The translations under genes and the position numbers were made by a program. This document shows positions 1-8,425 of a stretch of 64,000 bases of DNA, piece by piece. Under the pieces are notes generated by a model, which ran no database searches, had not been told where the DNA came from, and saw nothing but the letters and a program-made list of their open reading frames with translations. Source of the stretch: JAOUEA01 sp963821935. GTDB taxonomy: Bacteria; Actinomycetota; UBA4738; HRBIN12. Positions within the stretch are counted from its first letter, which is position 1, and every line of letters begins with the position of its first letter. The DNA lies in NCBI GenBank assembly GCA_963821935.1, contig CAWGFM010000002.1, positions 124,001 through 188,000 of the forward strand, written 5' to 3'.

Positions 1-302
1 CCGTGCTCGAGCCGCAGATCGCGATCTTGGACGAGACCGACTCGGGGCTCGACATCGACTCGTTGAAACTGGTGGCCGAAGGCGTGAAGGAGCTCGTCGG
101 GCCCGGCCTCGGCGTGCTGCTCATCACGCACTACCAGCGCATGCTCAACTACATCACGCCCGACCGTGTTCATGTGATGCTGCTCGGGCGTATCGTGAAG
201 TCAGGCGGCCCGGAGCTGGCGCACGCCCTGGAGGAGAAGGGCTATGAGGGCGTGCGCAGCGAACTGGGCTTGACCGAGGACGACGTCGCCGAGGCGGGAT
301 GA
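1..302 (+). CDS. sufC: SufC, SUF Fe-S assembly ATPase (3' part only)
   Basis: This is the last ~100 residues of the ABC-type ATPase that drives Fe-S cluster assembly on the SufBCD scaffold in the cytoplasm. The visible part opens with the Walker B/D-loop ILDETDSGLDID and carries the H-loop histidine in LLITHYQ. Walker A and the signature motif lie beyond the left edge, so the gene is partial rather than broken. Its TGA overlaps the ATG of sufS (ATGA), so the two are translationally coupled. The GLDID form of the D-loop is typical of SufC and separates it from ordinary transporter ATPases. Confidence 0.93.
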   Translation, partial: VLEPQIAILDETDSGLDIDSLKLVAEGVKELVGPGLGVLLITHYQRMLNYITPDRVHVMLLGRIVKSGGPELAHALEEKGYEGVRSELGLTEDDVAEAG

Positions 303-1540
303 TGAACGAGCACAAGCACACGTTGGACGTCGAGGCGGTCCGGCGTGATTTCCCGATCCTGTCGCGCACGGTGGGCGACCACCCGCTCGTCTACCTCGAC
401 AGCGCCGCCACCAGCCAGAAGCCGAACCAGGTGATCGACGCCGAAGCCGACTTCTACCGTCATCACTACGCCAACGCGCATCGCGGGATCCACATGCTTG
501 GCGAGGAGGCCACCGAGGCCTACGAAGGCGCTCGCGCCACCGTGGCTCGTTTCCTGGGCGCACCATCGCCTGAGACGATCGTGTTCACGCGTGGGGTCAC
601 CGAGTCGCTCAACCTGGTCGCCCAGGGGTGGGGACGGAAGTTCCTGGGTGACGGCGACGAGATCCTGATCACCGAGATGGAGCATCACTCCAACATCGTG
701 CCGTGGCAGATGACCGCGGCGGTCACGGGCGCGACGCTGCGGTACATCCCGCTCACCGACGACGGCCTGCTCGACCTGTCCGGGCTCGGGTCCCTGCTCA
801 CCGAGCGAACGAAGATCGTCAGCGTCACCGGCATGTCGAACGCGCTGGGCACGATCACGCCCCTGCGCCAGCTCGCCGATGCCGCGCACGCCGTGGGTGC
901 CGTGATCGCGGTCGACGCCGCCCAACTCGCGCCGCACCTGTCGATCGACGTTCAGGCTCTCGACGTCGACCTCCTGTGCTTCACCGGCCACAAGATGCTC
1001 GGCCCCACGGCCAGCGGCGGCCTCTACGGCACGGTCGAGATCTTGGAGGCCATGGACCCCATGCTGGGCGGCGGCGAGATGATCCACGAGGTCTTCCCCG
1101 ACCACAGCACGTACAAGCCGTCGCCGTTCAAGTTCGAAGGCGGCACGATGCCGTTGGCTCAGCAGGTCGGCCTGGCCGCCGCGATCGACTACCTGGAGGA
1201 TCTGGGCATGGACGCCGTCCGCGCCCACGAGGAGGAGATCACCCGCTACGCGCTCGACCGCTTGCTGGACGCGGGCGCCACGATCTTCGGCCCCAAGGAC
1301 GCGAGCATCCGCGGGGGAGCCGTGAGCTTCTGGTTCAAGGACGTGCACCCGCACGACCTGGCCACGATCGTGAACGATCAGGGGATCGCGATCCGTGCCG
1401 GGCACCACTGCGCGCAGTTGGTCATGCGCCGCTACGGGGTGCCGGCCACGGCCCGCGCTTCGTTCTACGTGTACAACACCACCGGCGAGGTGGATGCGCT
1501 GATCGACGCGCTCGACCACGCGCAATCCATCTTCAGCTGA
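299..1540 (+). CDS. sufS: SufS-type cysteine desulfurase
   Basis: PLP enzyme (413 aa, normal length) that takes sulfur from cysteine and passes it to SufU for Fe-S assembly. The PLP lysine is K232 in FTGHKMLGP and the persulfide cysteine is C371 in RAGHHCAQ; the HHSN motif near residue 128 is the usual SufS cofactor contact. The start is the ATG overlapping the sufC stop; a second ATG follows directly. It is followed 15 bases later by sufU, the standard actinobacterial order C-S-U. A second, IscS-type desulfurase occurs at 21964-23151, so sulfur supply is probably divided between the two. Confidence 0.95.
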   Translation: MMNEHKHTLDVEAVRRDFPILSRTVGDHPLVYLDSAATSQKPNQVIDAEADFYRHHYANAHRGIHMLGEEATEAYEGARATVARFLGAPSPETIVFTRGVTESLNLVAQGWGRKFLGDGDEILITEMEHHSNIVPWQMTAAVTGATLRYIPLTDDGLLDLSGLGSLLTERTKIVSVTGMSNALGTITPLRQLADAAHAVGAVIAVDAAQLAPHLSIDVQALDVDLLCFTGHKMLGPTASGGLYGTVEILEAMDPMLGGGEMIHEVFPDHSTYKPSPFKFEGGTMPLAQQVGLAAAIDYLEDLGMDAVRAHEEEITRYALDRLLDAGATIFGPKDASIRGGAVSFWFKDVHPHDLATIVNDQGIAIRAGHHCAQLVMRRYGVPATARASFYVYNTTGEVDALIDALDHAQSIFS

Positions 1541-1555
1541 CCGAGAGAGGCAACT

Positions 1556-2014
1556 GTGGCGCTCGACGACATCTACAAGGAAGTCATCCTGGACCACTAC
1601 AAGAGCCCCCGGAACAAGCGGGAGCTGCCCGAGGCCGAATTGCAGTGCCATGCCAACAATCCGCTGTGCGGTGACGAGATCACCGTGTACGCGCACGTGG
1701 AGAACGACGCGGTGGCGGCGGTGACGTTCCAGGGCGCGGGGTGCTCCATCAGTCAGTCGAGCGCGTCGATGATGACCGAGGCCGTCACCGGCGCGCCGGT
1801 CGCCGAAGCGCTGAAGCTGGCGTCCGATTTCCGCGGCATGATGGCCGGCGATCTCGAGCCATCCGAGGACGAGTTCGGGGATCTGGTGGCACTGAAGGGC
1901 GTGGTGCAGTACCCCATCCGCATCAAGTGTGCGGTCCTGGCGTGGGACGTGCTGCAGGATGCGCTCGATGGCGCGGGCAGCGCCAGCGGCGCACAGCCCC
2001 ACGCGTCGGGCTAG
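1556..2014 (+). CDS. sufU: SufU, zinc-dependent sulfur acceptor
   Basis: 152-residue SufU/IscU-fold protein. It accepts persulfide sulfur from SufS and passes it to the SUF scaffold. Conserved ligands are all present: C38 and D40 in NPLCGDE, C63 in GAGCSIS, and C125 in IKCAVLAW. The insertion between the second and third cysteines is the SufU type rather than the IscU type. GTG start with a GAGAGAGG ribosome site 5 bases upstream. The last ~20 residues are low-complexity and probably disordered. It closes the operon; the next gene has its own promoter. Confidence 0.93.
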   Translation: MALDDIYKEVILDHYKSPRNKRELPEAELQCHANNPLCGDEITVYAHVENDAVAAVTFQGAGCSISQSSASMMTEAVTGAPVAEALKLASDFRGMMAGDLEPSEDEFGDLVALKGVVQYPIRIKCAVLAWDVLQDALDGAGSASGAQPHASG

Positions 2015-2073
2015 CTCGGCACGTCCCTCTTCTCGACCGCCGCGAGGGATTCGCCCGCGGCTTTGACAGCATC

Positions 2074-2079
2074 TAGGCT
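2074..2079 (+). promoter_or_regulatory. -10 box of leaderless promoter for the cation exchanger
   Basis: TAGGCT ends 6 bases before the ATG at 2086, putting the transcription start on the start codon. TTGACA at 2063 is only 5 bases away and cannot be its -35 box. Confidence 0.6.
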
Positions 2080-2085
2080 GGCGCG

Positions 2086-3147
2086 ATGCCGCGCCTGAAA
2101 CCGTCCTTGGACTGGCTTCTCGTGTTGGTGCCGGTCGCGATCGTGCTCGAGGTCGTGGGGGGTGCCGACCTGGCGATCTTCTTGACGTCCGCCGCTGCGA
2201 TCCTGCCGTTGGCAGGCCTGATCGGCCGGTCCACCGAGCAGCTCGCGCTGCACACGGGACCGCGCATCGGCGGGCTCATCAATGCGACGTTCGGCAACGT
2301 CACCGAGCTCATCATCGCGTTCTTCTTGATCCTGGATGACAAGACCGAGATCGTGAAGGCTTCGCTCACAGGATCGATCATCGGCAACCTGTTGCTGGTG
2401 CTGGGGTTGTCCTTCCTCCTGGGCGGCTTGCGCCATTCGGAGCAGCATTACAGCGCCGGCGCGGCGTCCGTGCACTCCACGTCGCTCGTCTTGGCGGTGA
2501 CCGGCTTGTTGATGCCGGCCTTGTTCGCCCTGGGCTCCAACGGGGAGAACCTCCTGGAACGCGAGGTGGTCAGCGGCATCGTCGCTGCGGTGCTGATCGC
2601 GCTCTACGTCGCCGCCCTGGTGTTCACGCTGGTGACGCACGAGCACCTGTTCCACGTGCCCGACGAAACCGAGGAACCGGTGTGGTCCCGTCGGAGGGCC
2701 ACCGGCATGCTCCTGCTGGCGACCGGCCTGGTGGCGTTGATGTCGGAGTTCCTGGTGGGGTCGCTGGAACCCGCGCTCGACGACATCGGCATCTCGGAGT
2801 TCTTCGTCGGCCTGATCCTGATCCCCATCATCGGCAACGCCGCGGAACATTCCTCGGCGGTCCTGTTCGCCCTCCGCAACAAGGTGGACGTCACATTGGA
2901 GATCGCGATCGGCTCCTCGACCCAGATCGCGTTGTTCGTAGCGCCCGCGCTGGTGTTCATCTCCCTCGCGGTCGGGCACCCGATGGACTTCATCTTCTCG
3001 ACATTCGAGGTGGCGGCGGTGGCGCTATCGACCATCCTGGTGTTCATGATCTCCAGCGACGGACGGAGCAACTGGCTCGAAGGAGCTCAGCTCACGGGCG
3101 CCTACATGATCATGGCCATCTCCTTCTTCTTCGTGGAGCACCTGTGA
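2086..3147 (+). CDS. cax: Calcium/proton exchanger (CaCA family, Cax type)
   Basis: 353-residue integral membrane antiporter with about eleven hydrophobic segments, expected to export Ca2+ in exchange for protons. The two inverted repeats each carry the family alpha motif: NATFGNVTELI in the first half and GNAAEHSSAV followed by IAIGSSTQIALF in the second. These acidic residues (E in NVTE and AAEH) form the ion site in the family. Start ATG fixed by the adjacent -10 box. Its stop overlaps the GTG of the next gene (GTGA). Cation preference cannot be read from sequence alone. Confidence 0.88.
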   Translation: MPRLKPSLDWLLVLVPVAIVLEVVGGADLAIFLTSAAAILPLAGLIGRSTEQLALHTGPRIGGLINATFGNVTELIIAFFLILDDKTEIVKASLTGSIIGNLLLVLGLSFLLGGLRHSEQHYSAGAASVHSTSLVLAVTGLLMPALFALGSNGENLLEREVVSGIVAAVLIALYVAALVFTLVTHEHLFHVPDETEEPVWSRRRATGMLLLATGLVALMSEFLVGSLEPALDDIGISEFFVGLILIPIIGNAAEHSSAVLFALRNKVDVTLEIAIGSSTQIALFVAPALVFISLAVGHPMDFIFSTFEVAAVALSTILVFMISSDGRSNWLEGAQLTGAYMIMAISFFFVEHL

Positions 3148-4964
3148 GCACCGGGCCGAGCGCGGTCCGGGTGAGGTGGTTCACAGTGGTGCTGCTGACC
3201 TGCCTCGCCTCCGCGATGCTGTCGGGGGCTGCGTCGGCGCAATTCACCGAGCAGATCAACCGATACGACGTCTCGATCGAGATCCAGGGCGATGGATCGC
3301 TGCTGATCACCGAACGGATCGACTACGACTTCGGCGTGGCCGAAGACCGTCACGGCATCTACCGAGATGTGCCCACGAGCTTGCGGTACGACGACACGTA
3401 CGACCGGGTCTACCCATTGACCGTCGAGTCGGTGACCGCCAGTGCCGGAGCGTCGGCCGATTACGAGGTCGAAGACATCGGTGGCGGCAACACCCGGATC
3501 AAGATCGGGAACGCCGACGAAACGGTCTCGGGCGCGCACGTCTACACGGTCGTCTACCGCGTGGACGCGGCGATGAACGGGTTCGCAGACCACGATGAGC
3601 TGTACTGGAACGCGATCGGCACCGAGTGGTCGGCCCCGATCCTGCGCGCGCGGGTGCAGGTCACCGCCCCCGCACCGATCACCGACACCGCCTGTTTCCG
3701 CGGTGTCATCGGCAGCGCCCTGGCCTGCGACGTGAGCGAGGCAGACGGTGAACGAGCTCGGTTCAGCCAGGCCGGCCTGGGCCCCTACGAGGGCATGACG
3801 GTCGTGGTGGCATTGCCGCAGGGAACGGTCGATAGCACCGCGCCGATCCTGACGGAACGCTGGAGCCTCCAGCGCGCCTTCACCCTGTCGCCTGTGACCG
3901 GAGGGCTCGCCGGCGTACTGCTCGTGGGAGCGGTGGGAGCGGTGGGCGCGGTGATGTGGCGAGGACGAGACCGGCGGTTCCGTGGGTCTCCGATCGATCA
4001 GGTGATGGGCAACCCGGACGGCAGCGACGAAGCCGTGCCGCCGTTCGACGCGGACAGCGAGGCACCGGTGGAGTTCGCGCCTCCCGGCGACATGCGACCC
4101 GGCCAGATGGGGACCCTGCTCGATGAGCAGGCGAACACGTTGGACGTGTCCGCCACGATCGTCGATCTCGCGGTGCGTGGACATCTGATGATCCAGGAGA
4201 TCCCCAAGGAAGGCTGGTTCGGCAAGCCCGACTGGACCCTGATCCGTCTGGACGAGGCGGATGAAGGGCTGCTCACCTATGAGCGACGCCTGCTGGATGG
4301 GCTGTTCCGCGACGGCAGCGAGGTGACCATCTCAGGACTGCGGGCCACCTTCGCGAAGCGGCTCGAAGGCGTGGAGGAATCGATGTACGTCGACGCCGTC
4401 AACCGCGGCTGGTTCCGGGTCCGTCCCGACAAGGTCCGCGAATCGTGGAGGAACCGAGGGATCGTGCTGTTGCTGGTGGGCGCCGTGATCACGTTCGTCC
4501 TGGCCCGGTGGACAGACTTCGCTCTGCTGGGCATCCCGGTGATCGTGGCGGCGCTCTTGATGATCATCTGCAGCAGCCGGATGCCGTCTCGCACCGCTCA
4601 CGGGACCGCCATGCTGCGCCGGATCCGCGGCTTCCGTCGTGTCATCGAGACGGCCGAGACGCACATGTCGCAGTGGGCCGAGAAGGAGCTGGTCTTCACG
4701 CGGTTCCTTCCCTACGCCGTGGTCTTCGGATGCACCGATCGATGGGCGCGAGCCTTCGAAGGACTGGGGGTGCAGCCCGACACGTCGTGGTACGTGTCGC
4801 CACGGCCGTTCGTGTTCGCCGAGTTCGGCGAGTCCATGGACGGATTCGCGGTCACCACCGGAGGCACGATCGCCTCGACCCCGTCGGGCTCGGGTTCCAG
4901 CGGCTTCGGAGGTGGTGGATTCTCCGGCGGTGGCGGCGGCGGCGGCGGGGGCGGGAGCTGGTGA
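3144..4964 (+). CDS. DUF2207 membrane protein with Gly-rich tail
   Basis: 606 residues. A signal peptide (hydrophobic core around residues 12-28, likely cleavage after ASA) is followed by the extracytoplasmic DUF2207 domain (YDVSIEIQGDGSLLITE). Then come a membrane segment near residue 260, a cytoplasmic stretch, a hydrophobic pair near 435-473, a further cytoplasmic domain, and a C-terminal run of about ten glycines ending in SW. The glycine tail is usual for this family, whose role is unknown. GTG 3144 overlaps the previous stop; GTG 3171 is an in-frame alternative. Its own stop overlaps the next GTG. Confidence 0.8.
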   Translation: MSTGPSAVRVRWFTVVLLTCLASAMLSGAASAQFTEQINRYDVSIEIQGDGSLLITERIDYDFGVAEDRHGIYRDVPTSLRYDDTYDRVYPLTVESVTASAGASADYEVEDIGGGNTRIKIGNADETVSGAHVYTVVYRVDAAMNGFADHDELYWNAIGTEWSAPILRARVQVTAPAPITDTACFRGVIGSALACDVSEADGERARFSQAGLGPYEGMTVVVALPQGTVDSTAPILTERWSLQRAFTLSPVTGGLAGVLLVGAVGAVGAVMWRGRDRRFRGSPIDQVMGNPDGSDEAVPPFDADSEAPVEFAPPGDMRPGQMGTLLDEQANTLDVSATIVDLAVRGHLMIQEIPKEGWFGKPDWTLIRLDEADEGLLTYERRLLDGLFRDGSEVTISGLRATFAKRLEGVEESMYVDAVNRGWFRVRPDKVRESWRNRGIVLLLVGAVITFVLARWTDFALLGIPVIVAALLMIICSSRMPSRTAHGTAMLRRIRGFRRVIETAETHMSQWAEKELVFTRFLPYAVVFGCTDRWARAFEGLGVQPDTSWYVSPRPFVFAEFGESMDGFAVTTGGTIASTPSGSGSSGFGGGGFSGGGGGGGGGGSW

Positions 4965-5956
4965 CCAGGATCGTCTTCTCCGAAGATGGACGCGATTTCC
5001 AGCGCCGGGGCTGGACCGAGCTGGTCGAAGCCGACCCGGCGGGCACCGTCTTCCACACGCCGGCCTACCTGAAGCTGTATTGGGAGGAGTTCGGCGAGAC
5101 CCCCGAGCACCTGCTGTTGGCGTTCGCCGAGGAGGATGACGGCACGCAGGTGGGCGCGGTGGCGTTCGAGCGGATCGACGAGACCCTGCGGTTCCTGGGT
5201 GGTACGGAGGTCACCGACTACATGGGGCCGGTGGGCCTGCCCGACCGGCAGGACGCGATCGCGAAGGAGCTCTGGTCTGGCCTGCTCACCCGGCAGGACT
5301 GGAGCGCCGCCGACCTGCGGGGTCTGCTCGAGGTGCACCCCTGGCTCGGGGCGCTTCGAGACGCGGCCGCCGCCCAAGGGCTGTCGGTAGAAGAGTCCGA
5401 CGACCAGAACGGGGTCGCGCCGTACCTGCCGCTGGCGACGACGTGGGACGGCTACCTGGAGTCGCTGTCCTCCAAGGCCCGGCACGAGATCAAGCGGAAG
5501 GCCCGCAAGCTCACGGAGGAAGCCGGTCCCTACCGCATCGTCACCGCGACCAGGGAGACCCTCATCGGGCTGCTGGATCGGTTCGTGGAGCTCCATCGCT
5601 TGTCCGAAGGCCCCAAGGGAGTGTTCATGGTGCCCGGCATGGAGATCTTCTTCAGGCGTCTGGGTGAGGCCTTCTGTGCCGACGGGGTCTTCCGGATGAC
5701 GTTCATCGAGGTCGACGGACAGCTGGCGGCGGGCACGATCGGCTTCGAGTTCGGCGGTGAGTCGCTGCTCTACAACTCGGCGTTCGACCGGGCGTGGGGC
5801 AACCTGGCGCCGGGCATGGTCCTGGTGGGTGAGGACATCCGCCTCGCGATCGAGTCGGGCTGCTCGGCGTTCGACATGCTGAAGGGCGACTATCAGTACA
5901 AGTACCGCTTCGGCGCCGAGGCACGAGCCGTCAAGCGGTTGGTGGTGACGCGGTAA
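4961..5956 (+). CDS. GNAT-fold (BioF2-like) acetyltransferase family protein
   Basis: 331 residues, two tandem GNAT-like halves as in the CelD/BcsL and FemAB-like group. The second half is best conserved: SSKARHEIKRKARKL is the characteristic basic helix, followed by GTIGFEFGGESLLYNSAFD and DMLKGDYQYKYRFG. Such proteins transfer acyl or aminoacyl groups to sugars, lipids or peptidoglycan precursors; the substrate here is unknown. GTG 4961 overlaps the DUF2207 stop (GTGA), so the two are co-translated and may act together at the envelope. Confidence 0.75.
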   Translation: MTRIVFSEDGRDFQRRGWTELVEADPAGTVFHTPAYLKLYWEEFGETPEHLLLAFAEEDDGTQVGAVAFERIDETLRFLGGTEVTDYMGPVGLPDRQDAIAKELWSGLLTRQDWSAADLRGLLEVHPWLGALRDAAAAQGLSVEESDDQNGVAPYLPLATTWDGYLESLSSKARHEIKRKARKLTEEAGPYRIVTATRETLIGLLDRFVELHRLSEGPKGVFMVPGMEIFFRRLGEAFCADGVFRMTFIEVDGQLAAGTIGFEFGGESLLYNSAFDRAWGNLAPGMVLVGEDIRLAIESGCSAFDMLKGDYQYKYRFGAEARAVKRLVVTR

Positions 5957-5964
5957 GCGCAGCG

Positions 5965-6687
5965 TCAGGCGGGGTCGATCCGCCCCGTCGCCAAGGTGGC
6001 GCCGTCGGCGCCGGTGAGCGTGATCCGTTCGAAGGGCGCGAGGTCGACCGACGTCACGAGCCATCCGTATCCGTCCCCATCGCGGTCGATCGACACCGGC
6101 CACGTGTCCAGGGTCCGGCCGTCGGAGGCGCGGAGCGTGGCGGTCGCCTCGCCGGACACGCCTGACGTTCGAACGAAGACCAGGACCCACGACTGATCGA
6201 CGTGTGAGTCGTAGACCACGACGCTGCCCTCCAACGGCTGGTTGCCACTGGGGGTCAGCTCTCCCAGCCGGAAGTCCTTGCCTCCCAGGGTCTGTAGGAG
6301 CCGGTCGTAGCTCTGCGCTCCGGCGGCAGCGACCTGTGCGTGCCGGGTCTGGATGACGGCGACGCTCACGGACGCGATCAGCAGCAGGACGGTGGCCGCC
6401 GCGGCCACCAGCATCCATGCGGGCCGTCGCGTGGCACCTCGCGACTCGTCGAGATCTCGCCACTCTTCCTGAAGCACAGCTCGGACCCGGTCCTGGAGCT
6501 CGGGGGGAGGCTCTCGATCGTGGGCCGCCCGAGCGAAGAGCCCCAGTCCGTCGCTGAGGTCGTGCACCTCACTTCGGCATGCGGCGCACCCGCGCAGGTG
6601 CCGGCGGACGATGCGGTCGTCGTCGTCGCTCAGCGTGCCCAGCACGTGCTCGGCCGCCCGCTCGCGGACCCCGTCACACGTCGTCAC
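5965..6687 (-). CDS. RskA-like zinc anti-sigma factor
   Basis: 240-residue membrane anti-sigma factor. The N-terminal cytoplasmic zinc-binding domain has H-x3-C-x2-C (RHLRGCAACRSE). One membrane span (WMLVAAAATVLLLIASVSV) follows near residue 95, then an extracytoplasmic RskA-type C-terminal domain with Trp-rich strands (DQSWVLVFVR). Its GTG start lies inside the 3' end of the ECF sigma gene (14-base overlap), the usual sigma/anti-sigma coupling. It presumably holds the sigma factor inactive until the outer domain is proteolysed; the signal is unknown. Confidence 0.88.
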   Translation of the reverse strand: MTTCDGVRERAAEHVLGTLSDDDDRIVRRHLRGCAACRSEVHDLSDGLGLFARAAHDREPPPELQDRVRAVLQEEWRDLDESRGATRRPAWMLVAAAATVLLLIASVSVAVIQTRHAQVAAAGAQSYDRLLQTLGGKDFRLGELTPSGNQPLEGSVVVYDSHVDQSWVLVFVRTSGVSGEATATLRASDGRTLDTWPVSIDRDGDGYGWLVTSVDLAPFERITLTGADGATLATGRIDPA

Positions 6688-7255
6688 GAAGGTCCTCCGA
6701 CATCGCCTCTCGCAGGCGCAGCAGGGCGGTGCGGATCCTGGTCTTGGCGGTCCCGACCGGGATGCCTTCCATCTCGGCCACCTCGGCGCTCGATCTGCCG
6801 CCGAAGTAGGCCAGTTGCAGCGCCGCCCGTTGCTCGGCGCTGAGCTCGGACATGGCGCGGCGGGCTCGGTCGGCGAGGTCGCCCGTGGCAGCCATCTCAT
6901 CGGGTCCGGCGCCGGGATCCTCCTCACGGGGAGTGCCCGTGGCGTGCAGCGACCGCGCCTCCAAGACGCGGCGGCGGAGCGAATCGATGGCCAGCGAACG
7001 CGCCATGAGCAGCACCCAAGTCTCCAGCTTGCCCCGGCTGGTGTCATACCGGTCAGCGCTGCGGAACAGCTTCACGAACGTGTCCTGCACCAGATCCTGG
7101 GCCGCCGCATCGCCGCCGAGCATCACGATGCCCAGGCCGTAGATCCTGGATGAGAACCGTTCGTACACGATGTCGGCTGCTCCCTGGTCACGCGCGGCGA
7201 ACGCGCGCATCAGCGCAGCGTCATGCTCCGGCTCCCGAACGTTCACTCGTGGCAC
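6674..7255 (-). CDS. ECF RNA polymerase sigma factor (SigK/RskA-paired type)
   Basis: 193 residues. Region 2 shows the -10 recognition stretch (AQDLVQDTFVKLF) and region 4 ends with the helix-turn-helix (SAEVAEMEGIPVGTAKTRI). GTG 7255 is chosen because GGGAG precedes it by 4 bases, the resulting length is standard, and an ECF-type promoter lies just upstream. The frame stays open further upstream, but that stretch covers the promoter and has no domain. Paired with the downstream anti-sigma factor; autoregulation is likely. Confidence 0.9.
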   Translation of the reverse strand: MPRVNVREPEHDAALMRAFAARDQGAADIVYERFSSRIYGLGIVMLGGDAAAQDLVQDTFVKLFRSADRYDTSRGKLETWVLLMARSLAIDSLRRRVLEARSLHATGTPREEDPGAGPDEMAATGDLADRARRAMSELSAEQRAALQLAYFGGRSSAEVAEMEGIPVGTAKTRIRTALLRLREAMSEDLRDDV

Positions 7256-7270
7256 GCTACTCCCAAGCAC

Positions 7271-7296
7271 TACGAACGAACCCCACCCCAGGTTCA
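7271..7296 (-). promoter_or_regulatory. Putative ECF autoregulatory promoter
   Basis: Reading the minus strand: TGAACC (7296-7291), 16 bases, CGTA (7274-7271). This has the layout of ECF promoters such as the SigW class (TGAAAC-N16-CGTA). It would start transcription about 9 bases before the sigma factor GTG. Confidence 0.5.
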
Positions 7297-7492
7297 ACCC
7301 CCGAATCCGCCCAAGACCATCTCGCTCGACGTGGGTCGCCGCGGGGCGCGCGCCGGCGGCAGCGCTTCCCTCGCTCGCTCGCTTCGCTCGCATCGCTCAG
7401 TCCGGATGCTGCCTCTGGCGCGACCCCGCGTCGTTCCCACCACCGGCCGTGTGCGAGCCTCCCCGCCGAGCGCGGCGGGTCCTGCGCCTCTT

Positions 7493-8323
7493 CTAGGGAA
7501 AGGCGCGGAGGTGGCGGAGGATGAGTTCGCTGAGGTCGCGTTCGCCGCCGAGGACGACGTTGCCTGAGAGGAGGGCGTCGTCGACCTTGAGGCGCTGGCC
7601 TGCGACCAGGGCCAGCTGGGGGGCGCGTCCGACCAGCTGGGCGTCGGGCTTCTTCTCGCCGGCCGGCATCTCGCCCGATCCAAGGCCCCAGTGCCAGTCG
7701 CCTTGACCGGCGCCGTCGACCTGCACCTCGACCGAAAGTCCCGACAGGTCGTAGCCGGAGCGTCCGAGCGACCAGGGGAGCATGCGCACGGCCATGTCGA
7801 TCGTGAGGTAGATCGGCCAGTGCTGCCATTGGGGGCCGAGACCGTTCGTGGCTCGCATGTCTTCGCCGTGCAACCACCATTCCACCACCCGGGTCTGCAC
7901 CAGGTAGCGAGCGGCGATGGGTCCCTCAACGTAGTCGAAGCGACGCTCGGCCCAGTCCTGGTCCGAGATGGTGGCGCTGTGCGACAGGAACGAGTCCGCC
8001 GCCTGTCCCCAGGTGGTGAGCACCTCGCGGGTGTCCTGTCCGGAACGACGGTTGACGGTCCAGGCGTTGAAGACGTCCAGGTCGAACGGAGCCTCACCCA
8101 GGCCGGCCCGGAACTCGTCGAGCTCCACCGTGGGTTCGTCGGCGACGAGCTGGGCGGCGATCGTGTCGCCGGCAGCGAGGTGGGCCATGACGTCACGGTT
8201 CCACCAGCCGTCGGCGGCGCTCGGTTGCTCCCACGTCTCGGGGCCGGCGTACTGGATCGTGCGTCCCAGGCGCTGGCGCTCGGCGTGCGCCACACCGAGG
8301 AGCTGCTCACGATCCAGACTCAC
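7493..8323 (-). CDS. Mycothiol-dependent maleylpyruvate isomerase-family (DinB-like) protein
   Basis: 276 residues with the MDMPI/DinB four-helix fold. Metal ligands are recognisable: His in VMAHLAAGD and the E-x3-H pair in VEWWLHGED. Members use mycothiol or another thiol in isomerisation or transfer reactions, but most are uncharacterised, so no specific reaction is assigned. GTG 8323 has GGAAGGGA about 9 bases upstream. It is divergent from the glycerate kinase at 8426 and followed by about 240 non-coding bases before the sigma factor gene. Confidence 0.75.
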   Translation of the reverse strand: MSLDREQLLGVAHAERQRLGRTIQYAGPETWEQPSAADGWWNRDVMAHLAAGDTIAAQLVADEPTVELDEFRAGLGEAPFDLDVFNAWTVNRRSGQDTREVLTTWGQAADSFLSHSATISDQDWAERRFDYVEGPIAARYLVQTRVVEWWLHGEDMRATNGLGPQWQHWPIYLTIDMAVRMLPWSLGRSGYDLSGLSVEVQVDGAGQGDWHWGLGSGEMPAGEKKPDAQLVGRAPQLALVAGQRLKVDDALLSGNVVLGGERDLSELILRHLRAFP

Positions 8324-8413
8324 GATGCCGATCCCTTCCGGTCCTGGCCCTTGGCGTTCTGGGCCACGTTCATCGGGCCCGGCTCCCACGGAGCGGCCCG
8401 TCGGCGCGGATTG

Positions 8414-8419
8414 TACATT
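8414..8419 (+). promoter_or_regulatory. -10 box of leaderless promoter for glycerate kinase
   Basis: TACATT ends 6 bases before ATG 8426. No clear -35 hexamer is seen. Confidence 0.55.
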
Positions 8420-8425
8420 CGCCGG

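Noticed and set aside
2063..2068. TTGACA as -35 box of the cation exchanger
   Set aside because: Only 5 bases separate it from the TAGGCT -10 box.
7371..7410. Repeated TCGC/GCTC run between the sigma factor and MDMPI genes as a mobile or CRISPR-like repeat
   Set aside because: It is a simple short-period GC tract without unit structure, spacers or terminal repeats.
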